The notes under the pieces were generated by a model. That model had not been told where the DNA came from, ran no database searches, and saw only the letters and a program-made list of their open reading frames with translations. A stretch of 64,000 bases of DNA from an uncultured Clostridiaceae bacterium (lineage in GTDB: Bacteria > Bacillota > Clostridia > TANB77 > CAG-508): positions 1 through 64,000 of the forward strand of contig CAOJCG010000011.1 of NCBI GenBank assembly GCA_948356915.1, in the 5' to 3' direction. Below, piece by piece: positions 1-8,494 of this stretch. The position numbers and the translations under genes are program-made. Within the stretch, counting starts at the first letter, position 1, and each line of letters opens with the position of its first letter.

Positions 1-166
1 GGGTGAAATATTCGTTTACAAACTTTCAAGGTGATTTTATCATATATTAAATACATATGTAAATTAATTCTCCTTAAATCTATTATGTAACCAGCTCTTT
101 TTTATCCAATATTAAATAAATTAAAATGTTTATACAAAATTAGCAATACTTACACAAATTTATTTT

Positions 167-1985
167 TCAATTAAATTTTTTTAAAGATATTCCTACAAAT
201 ATACATACCCCAACTAATGATACAAAATTAGATATATTCATAAGCCATGTTCCTGTATATTTAACTTCTATTTTCCCTTCCTCTAATATTGGAACATTTA
301 CTCCTACAAAGCCATTATCTGTTTCGAAGGTTTGTAGTTTTATTGCTTCATTTCCTGTTTTTAGTATTACATTATAACCTAAATAATATATATATGGCAG
401 TTCTATTCCGTGTTTCTTCTAATACATATTTAACATCAAAACTCATTTTAACTCCATTTTTTACTTCATTTTCTATTTGGCAAGAACTATTTTCATTTAA
501 TGCTATTACATTTTGCCCTCTTGTTTCTATATAACTTCTGTTTTCAAACGCTTTTGTTGGTAAATATTCAAAACTTGCTAAACCTGCATGTACTCTACCA
601 GTATTCTCATTTACTTCCACTGCTGGCCATAGTTTTGATTCATCGTAATTTTCTAGTGTTCTTAAGTGACTTTTTAATGGAATGGTTAGTACCGTAATAG
701 CAACTAATAATATTATAATTTCTTTTATTTCAATTTTTTTACTTAAAGTAACTATATTTATAGCAGATATTATACTAAAGAAAAAGCTTGAAAATTCTAA
801 AAGTCTAAAAGTAAATTGTATCATTTTTAGTATACTTGGCATGTATTCAAATGGAAATATTTTTAATGTCATAATAACACTTGCTATTCCTGATATTAGC
901 ATAAATAAATAAATTTTATAATATTCTTTCTCTTTTATTTTCTTAACTGCAAGTGGTGTTAGAAGTAAACTAATTATAGTTATTATTCCTATTTCATATA
1001 TCATATAGTCTGTGCTTTTTGTAAAAAATAATCTATAAAAATCTAGTTTATATGCTACTAAAACTTCCGTTCTTTCCATTCTTCCTGGTTTGAACACTTC
1101 ATAATTAGCCGTTATTTTATGTTCTAATAATGGTACCCAGAAGAATGCTGTTATTACTAATATTAATAAAATATTTATAATAAGTAGTTTTATAATTCTT
1201 TTATCTTTTAATTTTTTTATATTTATTAGTACATATATGAAAGCAAATATTGCTGTATACATTGTAATTACAGTATGTGTTAGTATTAAACCTATAGCAC
1301 CTATTGATAATATCAATTCTTTATTTCTGAATATAAAAAATTGTTTTTTTTGCATAGGCGATTTTTTTCTTAGCTCTTCAAGCGAGTAGCGAGTTAGAGA
1401 TAAGTTATGCGCTAGTAATCGCTCGTGTTCTATGTCAATTGAGCCTGGCTCATTTTCAGAGTCTTCAAATATATTATATAATCCTAGAAATACTAGTGGT
1501 AAGAATGTAAATGAGGTTAATTCAGCAATAGCATTTCTTATATACATATCAGTTAGCCTATATGGTGCCAAAACATAGAAAATAGCTGAAAGTATTGCTA
1601 TATTAGTATTCTTAGTTATTTTTTTAGCACATATATACATGAAATATCCTGATAAAAATACATTTGCAAACATAAACAATTTAATACAACCAGCAAAAGA
1701 AGCTCCTATAAGTTTAAAAATTAATGGTAAAAAAGCTGTTAATGGGCTATAAAAAATATTCCATGAGTAACCAAAGCCATTGCAAAAATTAGACATTATT
1801 TTAGTTTGTCCTTCTTGCAGACTTTGATATGTTCCCATTAACCTACATATATGTTGAATCCCATCATCATAAGTCATGTCAATATTTTTGCTCATTAGTG
1901 GAACACATACAAATATGCTTGCTATTAATATGATTATTACACTATAATATTTTTCATTTTTTAATAAATCTTTAATTTTTTGCAT
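167..1985 (-). CDS. GT-C-like polytopic membrane protein, one CGG +1 frameshift
   Basis: Integral membrane protein of about 605 residues resembling the '6-pyruvoyl-tetrahydropterin synthase related' / YfhO-like membrane families, which have a GT-C-like topology and probably act on lipid-linked sugars. An N-terminal TM helix (residues 16-34) is followed by an acidic D-D-G-x-x-H loop and many hydrophobic segments. The unshifted frame stops at 372. At 407-410 an in-frame CGG follows ACA; skipping the C (410) gives Gly and an open frame to a TGA at 167-169. The restored tail contains YYLGY, NGFVG and EVKYTGT, which align with YYPGY, NGFVG and KVEYKGT of the tandem paralogue, and it ends in a last TM helix. 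A palindromic repeat lies in frame at 1357-1425. The exact function is not known. Confidence 0.8.
1357..1425. repeat. Palindromic element inserted in frame in a membrane protein gene
   Basis: The stretch with GCGAT...CTTAGCTCTTC...AGCGAGTTA...GATAAGTTATGCG...AATCGC closely matches intergenic copies at 34878-34956 and 38340-38405. Here it sits inside the coding sequence and is translated as a hydrophilic segment (LLAHNLSLTRYSLEELRK) that the tandem paralogue lacks. Confidence 0.7.
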
Positions 1986-2417
1986 CGTTTTCTCCTTTTT
2001 TGTGAAGTTGAAGGTTGAATTTTGGAAATTGGAGGTTGGAAGTTGGATATCTGAATTTTTAAGTTAAATATTTAAAACTATAAATTAAAAATTTCAGAAA
2101 TATCAGCACATCTATTATCCAGAATAGTAGCATATATATTATAAAGAATAATAGTGCATATATTATTCAGATTAATAGTATATATATTGTTAAGAATAGT
2201 AGTATATATCTCATATAGAGTAGCGCGAAGGAGGTTTGATTTATTTTTTTAAAATTGAATATTCCGTTAAGGCGGTGGGGACCGCTTACTCTAAGTTAAA
2301 TATGTAGTGAAATGAAATGTAACGGAATATTTTACTTAGAGTTGAGTTAAGAGGCTAGGAATTAAATTTTTAAAAAATAAATCAAACCTCCTGGGAGCGG
2401 ACAGCTTAACACTATAA
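1986..2417. repeat. Intergenic: GGTTGGA-type repeat and a nested palindromic element (2229-2392)
   Basis: This 432-bp gap has no gene. At 1995-2050 lies a purine-rich imperfect repeat (GAAGTTGAAGGTTG, GGAGGTTGGAAGTTGG) that recurs near 8400, 18000, 31430 and 35820. At 2100-2215 are short repeated units around 'gaatagtag/tatatatt'. At 2229-2392 is a MITE-like unit: about 23-bp terminal inverted repeats (AGGAGGTTTGATTTATT...) enclose a second inverted repeat (AATATTCCGTTA / TAACGGAATATT and TACTCTAAGT / ACTTAGAGT). Confidence 0.7.
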
Positions 2418-4129
2418 CTATCTTTTTTTATTTTCTCTATAACAATATATTACAAATATTATAAATGACACCAAAGATACTATATATGAAACATACGTAA
2501 CAACCGTCCCCTTATATTCTACCTTTATTTTTGCTTTTTCCATGTCTTGTGTTATCTTACACCCCACAAATCCATTCTCCGTTTCTATCACTTCTAACTT
2601 TATATTATCTTCTAATGTTATTTCATAACCTGGATAATAAAAAAACGGAAATTCAATTATTGTACCTTCAGCAACATCTTTTAATACCGCACTACTACTC
2701 AAATTCTGTTTATTTTCTTCTTCTATTTGTGCACTTCCCTCTAATACATACATTCTATCTTCTTTTTCTTGCAAATAAGTTCGCTGCAACCTAAGAGCCT
2801 TTACTGGCAAATATTCTCTATTTATACTAAAATGATGAATATATGGGTCTTTTAACACTTGTGTTTCTCTATTCATATCTTGTGTTTCATCTTGTGTTTC
2901 ATATTGTAGTAATATTGGCATTGTATATACTACCATAGTTATTATTAATAATGTCAATATAATTATCCTTGTTATATTTTTACTAAATAGTGTTTTTAAT
3001 AAAACATATATATTTACTCCTATTACAAATGATATAAAAAATGCAAAAAATGTAAGCATTCTCCATGGATATTGTAATTTACATAGAAAATCTGGTAATG
3101 CAAACCATGGGCAATATTTAGTTGAAGCATATAGTGATATAAATGAAAATAACAATGCTATTATATAGAAGTCTTTATATTTTTTATTTACATTTTTATA
3201 TGCAAATATGCTTAAACACATAAGTACAAATATTGGTATTCCTATTATATATGTTGTTTGATTTTCTTCTCCTATATCTTTAAAAAATTCTCCTATATTT
3301 AGCGTATTTTTATAAACATAGTTTCCATTTGTACTCATTATTTGACTGTCAAATATTGCATAATCTGCTGATGTTTTTGCTTCTAGCATTGGCATTATAA
3401 AGAATAATGAAATTAATAATATAAATATTCCATTTATTATTATTTTCTTTATTACTTGTTTTTCTTTCAATTTTGTTATATTAAATAATATATATATTAA
3501 GCAAAATATAGCTGTATAGAATGTTGTTATTGTATGTGTTAGAGTTAAGAGCGTTGCTCCTATTGCTATATAATAATGCTTTTTTCCATCTTCATTAAAT
3601 AGACTATACATTCCTATAAATAAAAGTGGTATAAACACAAATGAAGCAAATTCTCCTATGGCAAATCTTTTATAAACATCTCCTAGTTTGTATGGTACCA
3701 TTAAATATATTAATGCTGATAAAATAGCTACTTCCCTCTTTTTTGTTATGCTATATACACATTTGTACATTGTTATTCCTGATAAAACTATACAAAGCCC
3801 TGCAAATACTTTTAGTGCCATTGCATATGTTGGTGTAAATAGTTTTATCAAAAGTGGAATATATGTAACAATTGGGTTATAGAACAAATTCATTGCATAG
3901 CCTCCGCCCGTTTGCAAAAGTATGGTGCTATTATTGGTGGTATCTCTCCTATTTTTAATGAATTGTTAGTTCCTATCATTCTTAGTAAATGTAAAAATCC
4001 ATCATGAGTTTCTCTTATTTGTATTAGGCTAAGTGGTATACTTAAAATAACTCCAATTATTATAATTATGGCATAATGCAAATATTTATTTTCTTTTATT
4101 TCATTTATAACTTTATTTATTTTTTCCAT
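2418..4129 (-). CDS. GT-C-like polytopic membrane protein (tandem paralogue), two adjacent CGG +1 frameshifts
   Basis: Paralogue of the gene at 167-1985, about 569 residues, many TM segments, same family (GT-C-like, probably polysaccharide or glycolipid related). Start at 4129 (MEKINKVINEIKENK) with a TM at about residues 17-37 and an E-T-H-D-G-x-x-H-x-x-R loop like the D-D-G-x-x-H-x-x-R of its neighbour. At 3910-3903 the sense strand reads AAA CGGG CGGA GGC: two consecutive in-frame CGG codons, each needing a +1 shift. The repaired peptide is FCKGGGYAMNLFYNP, matching FCNGFGYSWNIFYSP at the same place in the paralogue. One shift alone does not restore the frame. The C-terminus contains YYPGY and NGFVG followed by a TM helix. 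Confidence 0.82.
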
Positions 4130-4333
4130 TGTTTTTCCCTCTTTTATTTTTTTGTATTATATCATTAATGGTATTATTTTAAAAGTATTTTTGTAAAAAG
4201 ATGTACAATTCGTGTAAATCGTAAAATTTGCTCAAAAGATAATTGCTTAAAATTATTGCAATATATGTAAACCTATGTTATAATTCTGCTAGAAACTATA
4301 ATTTTTTGTATCCATAGAAAGGAGATTTACTTT

Positions 4334-4846
4334 ATGGAAGGACGGAATAATTTTGAGAGAATTGACAAAGTTAACTACTATTTAGACATTGCTGAAGCAG
4401 TAGTTCAGAGAGGAACTTGCCTTAGAAATAATTATGGATGTATAATTGTAAAAAACGACGAAATTATTTCTACTGGCTATACAGGTAGCCCTCGTGGAAG
4501 GAAAAACTGCTGTGATTTAGGTACTTGCCGCAGAATAAAGTATAATACTTCAAGCGGTGGAGGATATGACAAATGCCGAAGTGTTCATGCTGAGCAGAAT
4601 GCTATGATAAGTGCAAGAAGAGCAGACATGATTGGTAGTACCTTGTATTTGGTTGGCATTAATGCTCGAAATGGCGCATATGTTACAGATAAGGAAAAAA
4701 AGAAATATACTCAACCTTGTTCTGAGTGTAAACGCATGATCATTAATGCAGGTATTGAAACTGTTGTAATGCGTGATACAAAAGAGGAATATAGAGTAGT
4801 ACAGGTTGAGGAATGGATTAAAAACGATGATACTTTAGATTTATAA
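4334..4846 (+). CDS. dCMP deaminase / ComEB-like zinc deaminase
   Basis: A 170-residue cytidine/deoxycytidylate deaminase-fold protein. The zinc site is visible as HAEQNA (His ligand plus catalytic Glu) and PCSEC (the two Cys ligands). Family members deaminate dCMP to dUMP for thymidylate supply; some are ComEB-like competence proteins. A strong AAAGGAG lies 10 bases before the ATG at 4334. The fourth codon is an in-frame CGG (4343-4345) that must be read as a triplet, because a +1 shift here ends after about a dozen codons. The gene also uses CGT, CGA and CGC more than its neighbours, which could mean horizontal acquisition. A terminator follows at 4869-4899. Confidence 0.88.
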   Translation: MEGRNNFERIDKVNYYLDIAEAVVQRGTCLRNNYGCIIVKNDEIISTGYTGSPRGRKNCCDLGTCRRIKYNTSSGGGYDKCRSVHAEQNAMISARRADMIGSTLYLVGINARNGAYVTDKEKKKYTQPCSECKRMIINAGIETVVMRDTKEEYRVVQVEEWIKNDDTLDL

Positions 4847-4868
4847 TCCAAATGTAATGTGTAAATTT

Positions 4869-4899
4869 AAAAGGCATTTGCAAATTGCAAATGCCTTTT
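4869..4899. terminator. Bidirectional rho-independent terminator
   Basis: Perfect 13-bp stem AAAAGGCATTTGC / GCAAATGCCTTTT with a T-run on both strands, between the convergent genes ending at 4846 and 4911. Confidence 0.85.
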
Positions 4900-4910
4900 A
4901 AATTGTGATA

Positions 4911-5294
4911 TTACAGAGAAGAAATGATATAACCTAAATACAAAATTAATGTATAATAATGCTCCATTAATATATCTAAGTTTTTTTTGTTATATAGTTT
5001 ATCAAAAGTTTCATTAATTAATCTAGAATTATATCTTCCATAAATTTCTGATATTGTTGCAATACCACAAATAATTTGAATTATTATATGACGTTTATCC
5101 TCTTTTCCATTGACTGACAAATTGTTGTTCTTATCTAGAACAATTTGTAAGCTCTTTATGTTTTCGCAAAACATATTGTATGTACCTTCAAGTAATATTT
5201 GTTCATCTCGAAATTCATCAGAGACATTCAAAAATACATCTCTCCGAAAAATAAATTTTCTTACATAAATTGCACAGAGATCATTTACTTTCAT
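4911..5294 (-). CDS. Hypothetical protein
   Basis: 127 residues, not recognised. Start at 5294 with GGAGGG about 7 bases upstream. The protein is mixed alpha-helical in appearance, with a hydrophobic C-terminal stretch (HYYTLILYLGYIISSL). Codon 17 is an in-frame CGG (5244-5246) that has to be read as a triplet, since a +1 shift there meets TGA within six codons. It is convergent with the dCMP deaminase gene and shares its terminator. Both have CGN codons unlike the housekeeping genes, so this pair may be acquired cargo. Confidence 0.6.
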   Translation of the reverse strand: MKVNDLCAIYVRKFIFRRDVFLNVSDEFRDEQILLEGTYNMFCENIKSLQIVLDKNNNLSVNGKEDKRHIIIQIICGIATISEIYGRYNSRLINETFDKLYNKKNLDILMEHYYTLILYLGYIISSL

Positions 5295-5408
5295 ATTTAA
5301 CCCTCCAAATATTCATCTAAAAAGAAATCTTTAAAAAACGGTTACTTTTATATTTTAACATGTTTTACATAAAATTTCAATGATTTTTCCAATATTTTTC
5401 TATTCAAC

Positions 5409-5431
5409 AAAAAAACAGCATTTGTTGCTGC
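5409..5431 (-). terminator. Terminator after rpmF
   Basis: On the minus strand a CAGCA-ACAAA-TGCTG hairpin is followed by seven T residues, just beyond the rpmF stop. Confidence 0.75.
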
Positions 5432-5448
5432 TTCTTACTTTTTATATT

Positions 5449-5631
5449 TTAGTTTTCTTTTTTTGCTACTACTTCTTTTCCATTATAGTAACCACATGTT
5501 GGGCATACTCTATGTTGCATCATCATTTCGTGACAATGTGGGCATGCTACTAAATTTCTGTTTTCTAATTTCCATGTTGATCTTTTTAAGCCTGTTCTTG
5601 CTTTTGACCATCTTCTTTTTGGTTGTGCCAT
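5449..5631 (-). CDS. rpmF: 50S ribosomal protein L32
   Basis: 60 residues, the normal size for L32, a zinc-ribbon protein of the large ribosomal subunit. It begins MAQPKRRWSKARTG and carries the four zinc Cys as CPHC and CPTC. The start at 5631 is preceded by GGGGGGAA. It is monocistronic with its own terminator at 5409-5431. The gene that often precedes rpmF (a YceD-like protein) is not adjacent here. Confidence 0.97.
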   Translation of the reverse strand: MAQPKRRWSKARTGLKRSTWKLENRNLVACPHCHEMMMQHRVCPTCGYYNGKEVVAKKEN

Positions 5632-5753
5632 TTTTTATTCCCCCCTTGTAATATTCTATTTATGTATGTATATCTATTTTCATAGTTATTCATTTTTTGA
5701 TACCTTAAAATTATACTAAAGTTTGTTTTTATTGTCAATAGATATGACAAATT

Positions 5754-6899
5754 TTAGAAAATTTCTTCATAGTTTGTTATAATTTTATTCCAATTATATT
5801 CTTCTTCTATTCTCTCTTTTGATAATTTTTCATATTTTTCTTTTTCTTCTTCTGTTATCTTTTCTATTTTATTTATTACATTTTTTAGGTTTCCTTCTTC
5901 TTTATTCCAATATATTGCTCCTGCTTTTGCAACTTCCTTATTAAAGCCTACATCTAATAATAAGTTTAATTTTGTTGTAACTAATGCTTCTAATAGTGAA
6001 GGGTTTGTTCCTCCTACTTCATGCCCATGTATATATGCATATGCATTTGTTCTTATTTGTGTTAATAGTTCTTTATCATATACTGTTCCTACAAATTTTA
6101 TTCTCTCATCTTTGTCAAAGTTTGTTTTTTCTTTTAGTTCTTCATAAAATTTATTTTTTTCTACATTTGTAATAATTACTAAGTCTTTTTTTGTGTTTGA
6201 TTTTATAAATTCTTTTATCATTGTTTCATAATTGTTTTCTGGAACAAACCTTCCTACTATTAAATAGTAATTGTTTCTTTTTATGTTTTTTTGGGTGCAC
6301 CAATTTACTAATTTATTAATGGTATTAGTTTTAGTTAGTTCTGAGCCATATGCTATAAATTTAGTATTTGGTTTATATTTTTTGTACTCTTCTTTTATAT
6401 ATTTTTCAATATTTATAGAATCACATATAAGTAGGTCTGCATGTTTTGCCATTTGTTTTTCGCATATTTTGAAAAATTTCTTTAAAATAGCATTCCACTT
6501 ATCTCTTTTCCATTCTAAACCATCTGGGTTTACATACACTTTTGCACCTAATTTATGAAACCTTTTTACATATATATTTATAAATAACCCTACGCCAGTT
6601 CCTAATATATATATGGTCGCATTTTTTATATTATTCTTTTTTATGTATTTTATTGTTCGTTCTAATGCTGCTAAATCATAGTATTCTGCCTTTGCTGCAC
6701 CTATATTAGGCACTTTTACATTAAAGCACCTACTTTCATTATATTCAAATTCATTATTGCTCTTTGAAAGACATGCAACATGATATTTTATATTTTTACT
6801 TATTTTTCTAGCTGTCAAATTTTCTACAAAAGTTTCAAACCCACCATAGTTTGCTGGTATTCCATTAGAGCCAATTATAAATACATTTTTTTCGTCCAT
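5754..6899 (-). CDS. Glycosyltransferase, GT4 type (Cps2T/rhamnosyltransferase-like)
   Basis: 381 residues. The N-terminus FIIGSNGIPANYGGFETF is typical of the DUF1972 glycosyltransferases such as Cps2T beta-1,4-rhamnosyltransferases, which transfer an NDP-sugar to a lipid-linked acceptor at the inner membrane face. The C-terminal half has the GT-B donor domain: YYLIVGRFVPENN and EVGGTNPSLLEAL (E-x7-E type motif). It sits 17 bp from the next glycosyltransferase on the same strand (6917-7822), so the two probably form an operon for a cell-surface polysaccharide. The acceptor and donor cannot be told from sequence. Confidence 0.88.
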   Translation of the reverse strand: MDEKNVFIIGSNGIPANYGGFETFVENLTARKISKNIKYHVACLSKSNNEFEYNESRCFNVKVPNIGAAKAEYYDLAALERTIKYIKKNNIKNATIYILGTGVGLFINIYVKRFHKLGAKVYVNPDGLEWKRDKWNAILKKFFKICEKQMAKHADLLICDSINIEKYIKEEYKKYKPNTKFIAYGSELTKTNTINKLVNWCTQKNIKRNNYYLIVGRFVPENNYETMIKEFIKSNTKKDLVIITNVEKNKFYEELKEKTNFDKDERIKFVGTVYDKELLTQIRTNAYAYIHGHEVGGTNPSLLEALVTTKLNLLLDVGFNKEVAKAGAIYWNKEEGNLKNVINKIEKITEEEKEKYEKLSKERIEEEYNWNKIITNYEEIF

Positions 6900-6916
6900 T
6901 TAATTTTCTCCATTCT

Positions 6917-7822
6917 TTAGAATTTATTTAATACTATTGCTATAAACATTTTTAAGTTAATATAGTTATCATTTGTTCTAAATTTCTTATTTTGTAATAA
7001 CCATCTTTTTGCTCTTATATCAAAATTATAGTTTATTAAGTTGTTTGCTAATTGATTTGCTTCTATTGTTATTTCTTCTGGATACCCACTTTTTAATTCT
7101 CTGGCTATTTGTGCTCTCATTCTGATATTTCTTTTAAATGCCATTTTATATTGTTTTTTTATCTTTTTCAGTTTTGCATCTTTATATCCTATTAAATTTT
7201 TCTCATGTTGCCTATATTTAATGTATGAGTTTTCGTCTATAATTACATTTCCACCTACTGCATAGCATACTCTAGTTATCCAAGAGTCATGCATTACTAT
7301 GAATTCTGGTTTATGTTTTTTTAACAAATTACGTAAATTATTATTAAATACTTGTGTACAGCCAGTAGCAAAGTTCTTTACCATTTCTCCCTCTAAGCAG
7401 AAATTACCTTGTACTTTTCTAAATTCTATTTCATTCAAATTTTCATCTACTACTTGCAAGGCAGATATATAAAGTGTTGGTTCATTTTCTTTGCCATTCA
7501 TTTTATTTATTGCAGAAATTATCTTTTTAGAATCCCATACATCGTCTTGATCTGCAAATGCATAATAGTCTGCTTCGTTTGAATTATATATTAAGTCCAT
7601 AAAACTTCTAGCTGGCCCTAAGTTTTCTCCTTTATACATAGTTACATTATTATTTTGTTTTATTATTTCATTTATAATGTTTATTGTTCCGTCTGTTGAA
7701 CCATCGTCTCTTATCATTAGTGATATTTCTACATCTTCTTGATTTAAAATGCTTTCTATTTGTTCTTTCAAAAATCTTTCTCCATTGTATGTTGACATTA
7801 ATACTTCTACTTTTTTATTCAT
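6917..7822 (-). CDS. Glycosyltransferase family 2
   Basis: 301 residues with a GT-A/GT2 fold. The nucleotide-binding start VLMSTYNGERFLKEQIESIL and the RDDGSTDGT motif are clear, followed by the metal-binding FADQDDVW (DxD-like). The family includes rhamnosyl- and galactosyl-transferases of surface polysaccharide assembly. It is followed at 17 bp by a GT4 transferase and preceded at 12 bp by a VanZ-family gene, suggesting one transcript for envelope glycan synthesis. Confidence 0.9.
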   Translation of the reverse strand: MNKKVEVLMSTYNGERFLKEQIESILNQEDVEISLMIRDDGSTDGTINIINEIIKQNNNVTMYKGENLGPARSFMDLIYNSNEADYYAFADQDDVWDSKKIISAINKMNGKENEPTLYISALQVVDENLNEIEFRKVQGNFCLEGEMVKNFATGCTQVFNNNLRNLLKKHKPEFIVMHDSWITRVCYAVGGNVIIDENSYIKYRQHEKNLIGYKDAKLKKIKKQYKMAFKRNIRMRAQIARELKSGYPEEITIEANQLANNLINYNFDIRAKRWLLQNKKFRTNDNYINLKMFIAIVLNKF

Positions 7823-7834
7823 TTTTCTTTCCCC

Positions 7835-8377
7835 CTAGTTTTTACTAGTTCTCTCCTTACTTAATTTATTTTTTATTTTTAATATAGTTAATGCTACTAT
7901 AATTCCTGTTAAAACTCCTAGTGAATCTATACAAATATCTCTAAATTCACAGCTTCTCCCTTGTATAAATAATTGATGTATTTCATCTGTTACAGCATAT
8001 AATGTTCCAAATAACCAGCTATATAATATTCTTTTGTTTCTAACCTTTTTAAATTGTAGGGGCGAGCATTGCTCGTCTTTATAACATGTATTATTCTCTA
8101 TTTTACATGTAAGTGCAAAGTTCATAGTTAGAAAACCTAATAATGTATATATCGAAAAATGTGCCATCTTTCTTACGATTGGTTGTAATACTTCATTTGC
8201 AATATGCTCCTTTTGGTGTTCTTCCATGTTTTTAAATTGTGGTACAACTTTCATTACAAAGTTTACAACTCTTCCACTTGAGCTACTAGAAGTACCTGCT
8301 ACTTGGTTTGAAAAATGAAATATGGTTATGCAGTTTATGATTATTAATATTAAAAATATTATTTTTCTTGTTTTCAT
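7835..8377 (-). CDS. VanZ-family membrane protein carrying a palindromic insert
   Basis: 180 residues with an N-terminal TM helix (IIFLILIIINCITIFHF) and the VanZ signature TDEIHQLFIQGRSCEFRDICIDSLG, whose D-E-x-H-Q and D-x-x-x-N/D residues are conserved in the family. VanZ proteins modestly raise teicoplanin tolerance in VanA clusters, but most members have unknown envelope roles. Between residues about 95 and 108 the sequence is replaced by a translated copy of the GTAGGGGCGAGC repeat (DEQCSPLQ), in the loop before the TDE segment. It overlaps no neighbour and probably starts the operon with the two glycosyltransferases. Confidence 0.85.
   Translation of the reverse strand: MKTRKIIFLILIIINCITIFHFSNQVAGTSSSSSGRVVNFVMKVVPQFKNMEEHQKEHIANEVLQPIVRKMAHFSIYTLLGFLTMNFALTCKIENNTCYKDEQCSPLQFKKVRNKRILYSWLFGTLYAVTDEIHQLFIQGRSCEFRDICIDSLGVLTGIIVALTILKIKNKLSKERTSKN
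8056..8083. repeat. GTAGGGGCGA-type palindrome inside the VanZ gene
   Basis: GTAGGGGCGAGCATTGCTCGTC: an inverted repeat (GACGAGCAATGCTCGCC on the other strand) ending in the CCCCTAC terminus shared by many repeats in the window. The reading frame passes through it without a stop. Confidence 0.7.
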
Positions 8378-8396
8378 TTTGCTCCTTTTTTTATTA

Positions 8397-8462
8397 GAAG
8401 TTAGAGGTTAGATATTTGGGTAATTTCTTCGAAGGGCGGACGACTAATAGTCGCCCCTACAT
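8397..8462. repeat. Composite intergenic repeat
   Basis: GAAGTTAGAGGTTAG followed by TTTCTTCGAAG and GGGCGGACGACTAATAGTCGCCCCTACAT. The same order recurs at 17985-18060 and, in part, at 24693-24722, 35813-35905 and 38320-38408. Confidence 0.7.
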
Positions 8463-8494
8463 CTTTTTTTATCTTTCTTCTAATTTTTAATTTA

